Positions 27,509 to 36,782 are shown, numbered from the stretch's first letter. The stretch is DNA of 64,000 nucleotides from Maribacter arcticus (GCF_900167935.1 NZ_FUYL01000009.1:131289-195288), one strand, 5' to 3'. Program-made: numbers and translations. Notes: a model not told the origin generated them from the letters alone.

Positions 27509-28774
27509 TTAACTAATAAAACCTGCTCCTACGGTACTATTTGATTTTGTATCTATCAAGATAAATGATCCATTTGTTCTATGATTTTTGAATTGGTCAT
27601 AAAAAATTGGTTTATTTAAACGGAAACTTACTTGGGCAATATCATTCATGCCCAACGAATCGGTTTCTGTATCGATACCCGAATAATCTGGCGCAATTTT
27701 ATGATGAACCTGTTCAACCTTAGCCAATACTTTATTGACACCGTGCTGCACGATATATTTATTTCCAGCCGCCAAAGGCAATGAATCCATCCAAGAGATA
27801 GTGGCAGTAAAATGCTTATCTACAGTAGGTAAGTCACCAACTTTCACTAACATGTCGCCACGGCTTAGATTAATTTCATCATCTAATGTTATCGTCACCG
27901 ACGACCTTCTTGAGGCAGTTTTATATTTCTTGTCATGGAAATAAATATCTTTTATTCTAGAGCGCGTTTGTGACGGAAGCGCAACAACATCATCACCTAC
28001 ACTTAATTCTCCACCATACACTTTACCGGCGAATCCTCTAAAATCGTGATGCTCATCAGTCTTTGGACGAATAACATATTGCACAGGAAAACGAGGTGTA
28101 CCCACATTAAAAATATCTTTTCTATCCAAAGCTTCAAAATGCTCTAAAAGTGACTGACCTTTATACCAAGCCATCTTTTCAGATTTATTTACCACATTAT
28201 CGCCTTTCAAAGCACTCACAGGGATAAAGGTTATTTTTTGATCTTGATAATCGCGCTTGGCCATCAATTCTTCAAAATCGGCTTTAATCGCATTATACGT
28301 TTCTTCAGAATAATCGACCAAGTCCATTTTATTAATCGCCACTACAACATCTTTAATGCGTAATAAATTATTAATAAAAAAGTGTCTGTTCGTCTGCTCA
28401 ATAACTCCTTTACGTGCATCGATTAAAATAATCGCCGCTTGAGAAGTAGAAGCCCCCGTAACCATGTTACGCGTATATTCTACATGACCAGGTGTATCTG
28501 CAATGATGTAACTTTTCGTTGTTGTAGAGAAATAAATATGGGCAACATCTATAGTTATACCCTGCTCACGTTCTGCTACCAAACCATCCGTCGCCAAAGA
28601 GAAATCTAAATAATCATATCCCTTTTGCTTACTTGTCTTTTCAATCGCGGCTAATTTATCGCTGGTCAATGATTTTGTGTCGTACAGTATTCTCCCAATC
28701 AAGGTACTTTTACCGTCATCTACACTACCTGCTGTTGCTATTTTCAGTACTTCCATTCTAAAGCTGTTCGCCAT
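27509..28774 (-). CDS. cysN: Sulfate adenylyltransferase subunit 1 (GTPase)
   Basis: 421-residue EF-Tu-like GTPase that drives ATP sulfurylase: G1 GSVDDGKSTLIGRI, G3 DTPGHVEY, G4 NKMD, followed by two beta-barrel domains. There is no fused APS kinase (CysC) domain, whose absence matters because no separate cysC is present in the window either. It lies 88 bp after cysD in the operon. Confidence 0.95.
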   Translation of the reverse strand: MANSFRMEVLKIATAGSVDDGKSTLIGRILYDTKSLTSDKLAAIEKTSKQKGYDYLDFSLATDGLVAEREQGITIDVAHIYFSTTTKSYIIADTPGHVEYTRNMVTGASTSQAAIILIDARKGVIEQTNRHFFINNLLRIKDVVVAINKMDLVDYSEETYNAIKADFEELMAKRDYQDQKITFIPVSALKGDNVVNKSEKMAWYKGQSLLEHFEALDRKDIFNVGTPRFPVQYVIRPKTDEHHDFRGFAGKVYGGELSVGDDVVALPSQTRSRIKDIYFHDKKYKTASRRSSVTITLDDEINLSRGDMLVKVGDLPTVDKHFTATISWMDSLPLAAGNKYIVQHGVNKVLAKVEQVHHKIAPDYSGIDTETDSLGMNDIAQVSFRLNKPIFYDQFKNHRTNGSFILIDTKSNSTVGAGFIS

Positions 28775-28861
28775 TCGCTAAACGCTATTGGCTTTTTAAA
28801 TATTATTTTTTACTAGTACCCATTCTCTAAAAGCTAAGGGCTTAATTTTCAGAATAAAATT

Positions 28862-29812
28862 CTAGAAATATCCTTGTTGTTTTCTTTTTTCCATGGCTGC
28901 TTCAGAGCGCTTATCATCTATACGTGCGCCACGCTCAGAAATTGAAGAATCTCGAATCTCTTCAACCACTTTATCTATACTTACCGCATCAGACAATACT
29001 GCCGCTGTACAAGACATATCACCTACCGTACGGAAACGAACCAAACGTTCTTCTACTACCTCATCATCTTCTCTAAAAACAATATCATCTTCAGCAGACC
29101 AAATCATACCATCCCTTAAAAAGGTTTTACGTTTGTGTGCAAAGTATATAGAAGGGATTTCAAAAGCCTCATCTTTGATATAGGACCAAACATCTAATTC
29201 CGTCCAATTAGATATTGGAAATACTCTCACATTCTGACCTAATTCTATTTGACCGTTCAACATATCGAATAATTCTGGACGCTGATTACGTTCATCCCAT
29301 TGACCAAAATCATCACGTACCGAAAATATACGCTCTTTGGCCCTTGCTTTTTCCTCATCTCTACGTGCGCCCCCTATACAGGCATCGAATTTGAATTCTT
29401 CGATAGCATCTAACAAAGTGGTCGTTTGCAAACTGTTTCTACTAGAATATCTACCGGACTCTTCCTTAACCTTACCTTGGTCAATAGAATCCTGCACATT
29501 ACGCACAATTAACTCCAAGCCTAGCTCCTTTACCAATCGATCTCTAAATTCTATTGTTTCAGGAAAATTATGCCCTGTATCGATATGCATTAAAGGAAAA
29601 GGAATTTTTGAAGGCCAAAATGCTTTTTGAGCCAAACGAACCAATGTAATAGAATCTTTACCACCAGAAAATAAAAGAACAGGCTTCTCAAATTGAGCTG
29701 CAACTTCTCTTATAATATAAATAGCTTCATTCTCAAGTGCATTTATAAGGGATGTATCTTTTAAAAGTTTTTGGGTTGGTGTTACTTCCAATTCCGTGCT
29801 TGTATTACTCAT
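28862..29812 (-). CDS. cysD: Sulfate adenylyltransferase subunit 2
   Basis: 316-residue PP-loop ATP sulfurylase catalytic subunit making APS from ATP and sulfate. PP-loop LFSGGKDSITLVRLA at about residue 45, IDTGHNFPET, the RRDEEKARAKERIFS stretch and the C-terminal DKRSEAAMEKRKQQGYF are all as in the family. It forms a heterodimer with CysN downstream. Confidence 0.96.
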   Translation of the reverse strand: MSNTSTELEVTPTQKLLKDTSLINALENEAIYIIREVAAQFEKPVLLFSGGKDSITLVRLAQKAFWPSKIPFPLMHIDTGHNFPETIEFRDRLVKELGLELIVRNVQDSIDQGKVKEESGRYSSRNSLQTTTLLDAIEEFKFDACIGGARRDEEKARAKERIFSVRDDFGQWDERNQRPELFDMLNGQIELGQNVRVFPISNWTELDVWSYIKDEAFEIPSIYFAHKRKTFLRDGMIWSAEDDIVFREDDEVVEERLVRFRTVGDMSCTAAVLSDAVSIDKVVEEIRDSSISERGARIDDKRSEAAMEKRKQQGYF

Positions 29813-29857
29813 TATGCTTTTTTAGATAAATTATCTTTATTCTTTTTTTCCCTTGTA

Positions 29858-30481
29858 TTAACTATGTAATCCACATTCTCTATTCTCTAACACCTTTGTC
29901 GGGTCAAAATAGTTATGCTCGTTAGGGAGTTTATATTTTTTTAAATAGGTATCTAGCTGTGTATCGTTCCAGTGATAAAAAGGACTCACCTTTAGAACAC
30001 CATCTTTACTTAAGCTTAAAATATCAAGGCTATCACGCAAAGCTGTCTGGCCTTTTCTAAGATTCGTAAACCAAACATCTGGCTTAAAATCTGCCATTGC
30101 TCTTTTAAAAGGTTCCAACTTTACTTGTTCAGTAAACTCCGCATGGCGAGGATCATCAATTTGTGGAATTCCCATAACCGCATCTCTATGCGCCGTTGTT
30201 TGTTTAGGAACATACAATTGAATATTCAAGTTCAATCTTTTTGTTAATTCTTCAGCATGCTTATAGGTCTTTGGCGTATTGTAGCCTGTATCGCACCAAA
30301 CTACCGGAATATCACCTCTAACTTCAGATATCGCATGTAGAATAGCAACTTCATAAGGTCTGAAATTGGTAGTCACTACAGGAGTTTGACCATGTTTCAC
30401 CGCCCATGAAATAATTTCTTCTGGCGGTATACCTTTAAACTGAACATTTAATTTTTGAACTTGTGCTGCTGTTAATGCCAT
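29858..30481 (-). CDS. cysH: Phosphoadenylyl/adenylyl-sulfate reductase (CysH family)
   Basis: 207-residue adenine-nucleotide alpha hydrolase fold enzyme reducing (P)APS to sulfite. The C-terminal catalytic motif ECGLH is present (residues about 202-206), as are VVWCDTGY and LRKGQTALRD. It contains only two cysteines, so the CC...CxxC iron-sulfur ligands of bacterial APS reductases are absent, which by family rules points to PAPS. Yet no APS kinase is seen nearby. It is the second gene of the operon. Confidence 0.9.
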   Translation of the reverse strand: MALTAAQVQKLNVQFKGIPPEEIISWAVKHGQTPVVTTNFRPYEVAILHAISEVRGDIPVVWCDTGYNTPKTYKHAEELTKRLNLNIQLYVPKQTTAHRDAVMGIPQIDDPRHAEFTEQVKLEPFKRAMADFKPDVWFTNLRKGQTALRDSLDILSLSKDGVLKVSPFYHWNDTQLDTYLKKYKLPNEHNYFDPTKVLENRECGLHS

Positions 30482-30495
30482 TTTGTTATTCTTTA

Positions 30496-30759
30496 TTATT
30501 TACCCCACTTAATTAAATTCCAAAAACGCTCATGAAAAAAGTACAATATCATTTTTGTAACAAAATCTATCGATGCTATTGAGGCAGCAACCGAAAATTC
30601 ACCAGTAAGTATATAAGATATTATCAACGTATCTACAGTACCTATCACTCTCCAACTAAAAGCTTTGGCGATACTACGTATAGGTTTTTCAGACGTTTTA
30701 TCATCTTGATACGTTGTTTTGTTCTCTTTATTATTTAAAATAAGTTGATCCGCAATCAT
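30496..30759 (-). CDS. DUF2061 small membrane protein
   Basis: 87 residues: a polar N-terminus, SIAKAFSWRVIGTVDTLIISYILTGEF (first hydrophobic segment about 30-53), a second segment (about 57-75, ASIASIDFVTKMILYFF) and the conserved HERFWNLIKWGK end of DUF2061. It is the first gene of the sulfate assimilation operon, 15 bp before cysH. The family is often linked to cys genes; a role in sulfate or sulfite handling at the membrane is an inference from context only. Confidence 0.88.
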   Translation of the reverse strand: MIADQLILNNKENKTTYQDDKTSEKPIRSIAKAFSWRVIGTVDTLIISYILTGEFSVAASIASIDFVTKMILYFFHERFWNLIKWGK

Positions 30760-30782
30760 CTTCTAAATCAATTTTTATTACC

Positions 30783-30876
30783 CTACTAAATTAATAGAGT
30801 TTTCAAAAATAGCATATATTTTCAAAGTAGGTGCATTAAATTTCAAAAAATATAAATTACCCTATAGATTTAGTAG
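30783..30876 (-). promoter_or_regulatory. Control region of the cys operon: -7 box and two candidate operators
   Basis: Minus-strand TACTTTG at 30823-30829 is a plausible -7 box. Flanking it are CTACTAAATTAATAG (30783-30797, an imperfect palindrome of form CTAyTAAwTTArTAG) and CTATAGATTTAGTAG (30862-30876), which shares the TTTAGTAG half. Being next to an Rrf2 regulator gene, these are candidate binding sites. Spacing would put one site downstream of the transcription start and one upstream. Confidence 0.45.
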
Positions 30877-30957
30877 ATTAATAATAAATAGGACTGAAAA
30901 TTTAATAATTCGCAATATGGTATATATTACCTGCGGAAGGATTAAATTAAATAGGAA

Positions 30958-31371
30958 TTACTTGGATATAATATCTCTTAAAGTATTATTTCGATAAACC
31001 TCTAAAGTGCTGTCACGCACCTGAAGCATCAATTTATGCACCGAACAGGCTTGTTCATCGGGGCAGTCATCACATGTTTCGTAGAAATTCAAACTTACAC
31101 ACGGCACCATTGAAATAGGACCTTCTAAGACACGCATTACATCGGTCATTGAAATTTCTTCTGGTGTCTTTAATAGATAATAGCCTCCACCCTTTCCCTT
31201 CTTAGAACCTAAAAAGCCAGTTTTTCTAAGACTTAACAGAATACTTTCTAAGAATTTTTGAGATATGTTCTCCTTCTCAGCAATTTCTGAAATCTGTACA
31301 GGCTTTTTATCTTTCTGTGAAGCTAAATAAGCAAGGGCTTTTAACCCGTATTTTGTCTTTTTGGAGAGCAT
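30958..31371 (-). CDS. Rrf2-family transcriptional regulator
   Basis: 137 residues. N-terminal winged helix (MLSKKTKYGLKALAYLA ... ISQKFLESILLSLRKTGFLGSKKGKGGGYYL) is the Rrf2 signature. A cysteine-rich loop at about 94-111 (CVSLNFYETCDDCPDEQAC, four Cys) could bind an Fe-S cluster or sense thiols. It lies just upstream of the sulfate assimilation operon on the same strand but with about 200 bp between, so it probably has its own promoter. The best guess is a cysteine/sulfur or Fe-S responsive regulator of that operon. Confidence 0.9.
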   Translation of the reverse strand: MLSKKTKYGLKALAYLASQKDKKPVQISEIAEKENISQKFLESILLSLRKTGFLGSKKGKGGGYYLLKTPEEISMTDVMRVLEGPISMVPCVSLNFYETCDDCPDEQACSVHKLMLQVRDSTLEVYRNNTLRDIISK

Positions 31372-31459
31372 AATGCTAAGATAACCAAATATAAAAATAT
31401 CGCTTATATACTTTAGGGCACAATTTTAACGTTCATACATTCATCCATAAAAACAATTC

Positions 31460-31987
31460 ATGAAAAAATATTTATTATTATCAATTTTCACCGTATTAAC
31501 ACTGGTATTCTCATCATGTTCTAAAGATGAAGATGGTGTTTCTAACGCTAGCGAAGCCTCAATTATTGGCACATGGAATTTAACAGCATTAGAAGCAACA
31601 GATGGAAGATCTGATACGAATTTTGATGGAACTTCTATCCCTACAACTTTTAGTGCAGTAGGAAAAGATTTCAATTCGATTGTCACGTTTTCAGAAGAAC
31701 CACAAATTGTAACAAGTGAAGGTTCGTACACCACAGTACTTACAACTACAATAATGGGCGAAACATCAACAGAGGAGGAAGAAGGTGAAGACTTTTTTCA
31801 ATCTGATGAATGGAGATTAGATGGCAGTACCCTTTATTTTGGTACTGGTGAAGAAGAAGTAGGTTTTACTATTATAGCACTTACCGATTCTAAAATGTCA
31901 CTTCGCTATAAATTAGATGAGACTCTAGAAATATTTGGAGCAACAACAAGTGTTAGCGCGACTTATAATATGACATTGACAAAGTAA
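31460..31987 (+). CDS. Lipocalin-like lipoprotein of unknown function
   Basis: 175 residues, signal peptide with lipobox FSSC at about residue 20, then IIGTWNLTALEATDG, the start typical of lipocalin-like exported proteins of Bacteroidota, and alternating beta strands up to the C-terminal TYNMTLTK. An acidic stretch (STEEEEGEDFF) lies mid-protein. It is monocistronic, convergent with the metZ-like gene, and closed by the terminator at 32011. Confidence 0.82.
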   Translation: MKKYLLLSIFTVLTLVFSSCSKDEDGVSNASEASIIGTWNLTALEATDGRSDTNFDGTSIPTTFSAVGKDFNSIVTFSEEPQIVTSEGSYTTVLTTTIMGETSTEEEEGEDFFQSDEWRLDGSTLYFGTGEEEVGFTIIALTDSKMSLRYKLDETLEIFGATTSVSATYNMTLTK

Positions 31988-32010
31988 ACTATTCCCAGTT
32001 TAGTATATAA

Positions 32011-32038
32011 AAAAGCCCGGTCAATACCGGGCTTTTTT
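32011..32038. terminator. Bidirectional terminator
   Basis: Stem AAAGCCCGG / CCGGGCTTT flanked by A-run and T-run, between the convergent lipoprotein gene (+) and the met operon (-). Confidence 0.9.
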
Positions 32039-32054
32039 ATGATTAAAATCGAAG

Positions 32055-33227
32055 TTAACCCAATGCCTGCTCAATATCTGCAATAATATCATCGATATGC
32101 TCTAATCCTACTGATATACGTACCATTCCATCTGAAATACCAACAGCAGCACGCTCCTTTACACTCAATTTACTATGCGTAGTTGATGCCGGATGCGTAA
32201 CTATCGTTCTTGAATCTCCTAAATTGGCCGAAAGGGATAACAATTTAATGGAATCGAAAAATTCCCTACCAGCTTCTAAACCTCCTTTTACCTCAAATGC
32301 GACTACACAACCACCAGCCTTCATTTGCTTTTTGGCTATCTCATATTTAGGATGCGATTTTAAAAATGGATATTTAACCCAATTAATATTCTCGTTTCCT
32401 TCTAAATATTCTGCTAATTTCAATGCATTCTCACAATGTCTATCAACACGAACCGCCAAAGTTTCCAAACTTTTGGAAAGTACCCATGCGTTAAATGGTG
32501 ATAATGCCGGACCTGTAATACGAGAAAAACGATATACTTTATCCATCAACTCAGCACTACCCACTGTAATACCCGCCAAAACTCTACCCTGACCATCCAT
32601 CAACTTAGTACCAGAATGGATAACCAAATCGGCGCCGAATTTTATTGGTTGCTGTAAATAAGGTGTAGCGAAACAATTATCAATGATTAAAATAAGATTG
32701 TTTCTTTTAGCAATCTTACCTAATTCCTCCAAATCCAATACATCTACACCAGGGTTTGTAGGTGTTTCCGCATACAGTATTTTGGTGTTCGGAGTTATAA
32801 GACTCTCAATCGTCTCTAATTCATCAATCTTGAAATACGAATGATCAATATTCCATTTTGGAAAGAAATTGTTAAACAATGAATGCGTTGAACCGAATAT
32901 ACTTCTAGCAGATAAGATATGGTCTCCACTATTCAGCAATGCTGCCAACGTTGAAAAAACTGCTGCCATACCCGATGCAAATGCGAATCCGTTTTCAGCA
33001 CCTTCCATTTGGCATACCTTCTCTATAAACTCAGATGAATTCGGATTGGAGTATCTCGAATAAATATTACGCTCTTTCTCCTCTGCAAATGATGCCCGCA
33101 TATCTTCCGCATCCTCAAATACAAAACTAGAGGTCAAATACAACGGAACAGAATGCTCCAGATTCTCACTTCGTTTTAATTGTGTACGTATTGCGTTTGT
33201 TTCAAACTTATTATTGTTCTCTTTCAT
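32055..33227 (-). CDS. Cys/Met-metabolism PLP enzyme, probable O-acylhomoserine sulfhydrylase (MetZ-like)
   Basis: 390-residue gamma-family PLP enzyme: YSRYSNPN substrate/PLP phosphate loop, FASGMAAVFSTL, and the PLP lysine in HSGTKLMDGQGRVLAG. By sequence it groups with O-succinylhomoserine sulfhydrylase (MetZ) rather than with the longer MetY at 36783; cystathionine gamma-synthase activity is the alternative. As the third gene after metY and the metX-thrA fusion, it would give the operon a second route from activated homoserine to homocysteine. Confidence 0.87.
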   Translation of the reverse strand: MKENNNKFETNAIRTQLKRSENLEHSVPLYLTSSFVFEDAEDMRASFAEEKERNIYSRYSNPNSSEFIEKVCQMEGAENGFAFASGMAAVFSTLAALLNSGDHILSARSIFGSTHSLFNNFFPKWNIDHSYFKIDELETIESLITPNTKILYAETPTNPGVDVLDLEELGKIAKRNNLILIIDNCFATPYLQQPIKFGADLVIHSGTKLMDGQGRVLAGITVGSAELMDKVYRFSRITGPALSPFNAWVLSKSLETLAVRVDRHCENALKLAEYLEGNENINWVKYPFLKSHPKYEIAKKQMKAGGCVVAFEVKGGLEAGREFFDSIKLLSLSANLGDSRTIVTHPASTTHSKLSVKERAAVGISDGMVRISVGLEHIDDIIADIEQALG

Positions 33228-33271
33228 CTCTATTTTCTTTCCTCTTCTTAAAACCTCTTACTATTTCACTA

Positions 33272-33296
33272 TTCAGTAACTGAACTTAGCCGAAGT
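33272..33296. repeat. Diverged copy of the dispersed short repeat at the fusion gene's stop codon
   Basis: Minus strand CTTCGGCTAAGTTCAG resembles the TTCGACTGCGCTCA core at 24463. The stop codon of the metX-thrA fusion (33296-33298) sits at its edge. Confidence 0.4.
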
Positions 33297-36200
33297 TACC
33301 CTTTCTCAGCAATTCTCAATATATCTCCAAATACTCCTCGTGCAGTTACAGCTGCACCGGCACCAGCACCTTGAATAACAAGCGGATTCTCGCCATATGA
33401 TTCCGTGTAAATCTCTATAATAGAATCTGAACCTTTTACCTGCCCCAATGCACTTTCTTTTGGTACAGATATTAGTTTCACATCTAACACCCCTTTTTCC
33501 TTTTGCAGATTTCCATGCAAATCACCTACATAGCGAAGTACATGATTAGGTTTTTGATTCTTTTTAATTTCATCGAACTTCGCATCCAATACCTCTAAAT
33601 TCTCCAAGAAGAAATCCACATCACCTTCTTGTAACTTCTTCGGGATAAGGTTATCAATATGAATATCTGAAAACTCATTATGCAAGTCGAGTTCACGTGC
33701 TAAAATCAATAATTTACGACCCACATCATTACCCGATAGGTCTTCCCTTGGGTCGGGCTCTGTAAATCCTTGTTGCATCGCATCCTTTAATATTGATGAA
33801 AATCGCACATCTACTTCAGAAAACGTATTGAAAATATAACTTAACGAACCTGAAAATACCCCTTTGATTCTAGTGATGTTTTCTCCGGATAAATGCAATA
33901 ATTTAATTGTATCTATTAATGGAAGACCGGCACCTACATTTGTTTCATACAAATATTGCTTTTGGTTCTTCTGCAATTCTTCACGCAACAATTGATAAAA
34001 ATCATAACGCAATGTATTTGCTATTTTATTGGATGATACAATATCAAAACCATGATCCACGAAGTCAAAATAATTGGCTACAAAATCTTGACTTGCCGTA
34101 TTATCAATAACAATTAGATTCTCCAAATGATGACGCTTTGCAAAATCAAAAACATCTTGAATTTTATACGATTTCCCCTTATGTTTTAGATTCGTTTTCC
34201 AACTCTTCGTGATTCCCTTTTCATTCAGTAAAATCTTTTTAGAATTGGCGATACCGAATACTCTAAGGTCTAATTTCTTACGCTCCTTAATTGTTTTGGT
34301 AGACTTCAATATTTGGTCTATCAACGTACCACCAACATTACCATGTCCGAATACAAGAACATTGATTTTCTTACTGATACCGAAAACTTGCCCGTGCATT
34401 ACATTGACTGCCTTGTGCAAATCAGCTTTCTTAACGACCAAACTTACATTCTTGCCCGATACTGTATTATTGAATAATAAGGGTACAATTTGATTCTTAA
34501 TCAGAGAATTGAACGGTTTATGAAACGTACTTAAATCTTGACCTACAATTGATATAATAGATACATCGTCCATAACCGTAATCATATTCACATCTTTCGA
34601 CTCAAAATCGTGACTAAACTCATTTTCCAAAGCCAATTTGGCCCTCTTCGCTTTATCCTTTTTTACTACTAGTCCAATACCTCTTTCCGAAGAACCTTGA
34701 GACACAATACTGACACTAATATTGCTAGCTTCTAAAGCTTTAAAAATACGGGCATCGACACCTACTTTACCAAGCAACCCACGTCCTTCGATATTAATCA
34801 TCGCTACATCTTCAATAACCGAAAGTGATTTTATACCTTCCTTACTTGACTTCGCGCTAATTAAGGTTCCTTCATTATCATCATTATACGTATTCAAAAT
34901 ACGCAGTGGAATGTTCTTTTCTATAAGTGGAATAATGGTTTTGGCGTGTAAAATTGTCGCTCCAAAATTCGCAAGCTCATTAGCTTCTGCATAAGAAAGA
35001 TTAGCAAGCTTTTTCGCTTCAGGCACATAATCAGGATTTGCAGTGTATATACCATCAACATGGGTATAGTTCTGTAATTCTTCTGCATCTAAAAAATTCG
35101 CCAATAAAGCTGCGGAATAGTTACTTCCATTTCTACCCAATGTGGTCGTCTCACCATCCATTGTAGAAGAGATGAATCCCGTAACTACAGCTACGGTATC
35201 TTTTGGAATTTCTGCAAATTTCAATAAGACCTTTTCTTTCGATTCAGCCTCCAACACTTTAGCATCACCGAAGGTATTATCCGTTTTTAAAATATCTCGG
35301 GTATCTACCATTTTGGCTTTTATGCCTTTTCCAATCAATAATTTGGTTACCAATTTCGCAGAAATCAACTCCCCATAAGCCAAAACCTCATCTTTAATTT
35401 TAGCACTATAATCTCCCAATAACGACACACCCTCATATAACTTCGCCAAGCCTTTAAACTCTGCCGATAGGCTAATATTAGAGTAGGTATGCTTTTGATA
35501 CTTTTCTAATGCTTCAAAATCTTTTTTGTAATTTTTGCCTTTGGCAGCTTTCTCTAGAATATTCTCTAACTGATCCGTAGCTTTTTCTCTTGCGGATAAC
35601 ACGATGGCTACATTCTCATCATTATTCACCTTATTCTGAACAATATCCAACACGCGCTCAAGTCCCTCACCATTGCTTAATGATTTACCCCCAAACTTCA
35701 AGATTTTAATTTTCTTGATATTGCCATTGGTATTGAAAATACCTGTCAGCAATTTTTCCATCTGGTCGAACTCAATTAAAAAAGCGTCATGACCATGTAA
35801 GGATTGTACCTCCCCATATGTAACATTGCTTTTCGCTTGTGCCAATTGCTTGAAGGTATCTTTGTTTTCTTGTGCGGTAAAGAACATATCAGAATCCACA
35901 CCTATAATATGAATGTTCGTATTACTATTCTGAAGATTGATAAAATTCTGTTCTCCACTTCTTGTTACATCTATAGTCTTCAACAACTGGTTCATCAGTT
36001 TATAAGCCGATAGTTGAAAACGCTCTTGAAGCTTATCGCCATGATGCATCAACCAGCTTTCTACATTAAAAACCTTTAGCTCCTCATTGGTGCTTCTTTT
36101 GAAACGCTCTTTAAAGGACGCTGGCGTTCGGTAACACAACATCGCATGCATACGAGCATCATGAACAGGTTGTTTCGAATTCACCAAAAACTGCTCTTGT

Positions 36201-36682
36201 ATTTGGCAGTTGGCAATTAGCCAATCAGTAGATTTCCAATCGGATGCTACGGGAATTAAATGTTCAGCTAGATTAGGCTTTATTGCAGACATTTCCCAAG
36301 CAATCCCTCCTCCTAATGACCCACCTATAATAGCAAATAAACGTTCAACCTTTAGTTGCTCCAGACCCAATAAAAAGAGTCTCGCCACGTCACCCGCAAC
36401 AAAATCCTTGTAATTTTCAATGACAAATTTATCATGTCCGTTACCAGGAATATTGAAAGCTAGTATGGTGTATTTCTGAGTATCGATACATTTTTCTTCA
36501 CCTATAAGTGCAGACCACCAACCATCTTCTCCGGTTACATTCGAATTTCCCGTCAGGGCATGATTCACCAAGATTATGGGTGCCGTATGTAATTTCTTCC
36601 CGAACAACTGATACGATAACTGTATATCTTGAGTTGCACCGCTTAGTGTCTTGTATTTTTTAATTTGTAATTGATGTAGCAT
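33296..36682 (-). CDS. Trifunctional homoserine O-acetyltransferase - aspartate kinase - homoserine dehydrogenase
   Basis: 1128 residues, three enzymes in one chain. Residues 1-320: a compact MetX-type alpha/beta hydrolase with intact catalytic triad (S122 in GGSLGGG, D265 in VDSDMFFT, H298 in LHGHDAFL). Residues about 326-765: aspartate kinase (KFGGKSLSNGEG, with K where most have T; VDGIYTANPDYVPEAKKL; NFGATILHAKTI) with ACT domains. Residues about 775-1128: homoserine dehydrogenase (VFGHGNVGGTLIDQIL, SNKIANT, GAGLPLIDTIK). It covers the first, third and O-acylation steps from aspartate toward methionine. Its operon is metY-fusion-metZ-like under a SAM-I riboswitch. Confidence 0.93.
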   Translation of the reverse strand: MLHQLQIKKYKTLSGATQDIQLSYQLFGKKLHTAPIILVNHALTGNSNVTGEDGWWSALIGEEKCIDTQKYTILAFNIPGNGHDKFVIENYKDFVAGDVARLFLLGLEQLKVERLFAIIGGSLGGGIAWEMSAIKPNLAEHLIPVASDWKSTDWLIANCQIQEQFLVNSKQPVHDARMHAMLCYRTPASFKERFKRSTNEELKVFNVESWLMHHGDKLQERFQLSAYKLMNQLLKTIDVTRSGEQNFINLQNSNTNIHIIGVDSDMFFTAQENKDTFKQLAQAKSNVTYGEVQSLHGHDAFLIEFDQMEKLLTGIFNTNGNIKKIKILKFGGKSLSNGEGLERVLDIVQNKVNNDENVAIVLSAREKATDQLENILEKAAKGKNYKKDFEALEKYQKHTYSNISLSAEFKGLAKLYEGVSLLGDYSAKIKDEVLAYGELISAKLVTKLLIGKGIKAKMVDTRDILKTDNTFGDAKVLEAESKEKVLLKFAEIPKDTVAVVTGFISSTMDGETTTLGRNGSNYSAALLANFLDAEELQNYTHVDGIYTANPDYVPEAKKLANLSYAEANELANFGATILHAKTIIPLIEKNIPLRILNTYNDDNEGTLISAKSSKEGIKSLSVIEDVAMINIEGRGLLGKVGVDARIFKALEASNISVSIVSQGSSERGIGLVVKKDKAKRAKLALENEFSHDFESKDVNMITVMDDVSIISIVGQDLSTFHKPFNSLIKNQIVPLLFNNTVSGKNVSLVVKKADLHKAVNVMHGQVFGISKKINVLVFGHGNVGGTLIDQILKSTKTIKERKKLDLRVFGIANSKKILLNEKGITKSWKTNLKHKGKSYKIQDVFDFAKRHHLENLIVIDNTASQDFVANYFDFVDHGFDIVSSNKIANTLRYDFYQLLREELQKNQKQYLYETNVGAGLPLIDTIKLLHLSGENITRIKGVFSGSLSYIFNTFSEVDVRFSSILKDAMQQGFTEPDPREDLSGNDVGRKLLILARELDLHNEFSDIHIDNLIPKKLQEGDVDFFLENLEVLDAKFDEIKKNQKPNHVLRYVGDLHGNLQKEKGVLDVKLISVPKESALGQVKGSDSIIEIYTESYGENPLVIQGAGAGAAVTARGVFGDILRIAEKG

Positions 36683-36713
36683 CCGTAGAAAAAATTACTA
36701 GTATGTGTTAATC

Positions 36714-36747
36714 GGTGGAAAAAAGTAAAAGTTTCCTTTTCTCCACC
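36714..36747. repeat. Inverted repeat between metY and the metX-thrA fusion
   Basis: Outer arms GGTGGA / TCCACC with inner AAAAG / CTTTT around a 4-nt loop, in the 100-bp intergenic gap. No U-tract follows on the minus strand, so it is not an ordinary terminator; it may be a processing or stability element. Confidence 0.5.
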
Positions 36748-36782
36748 AATGCCAACTTATTATATAAAAATAAATAGAATTA

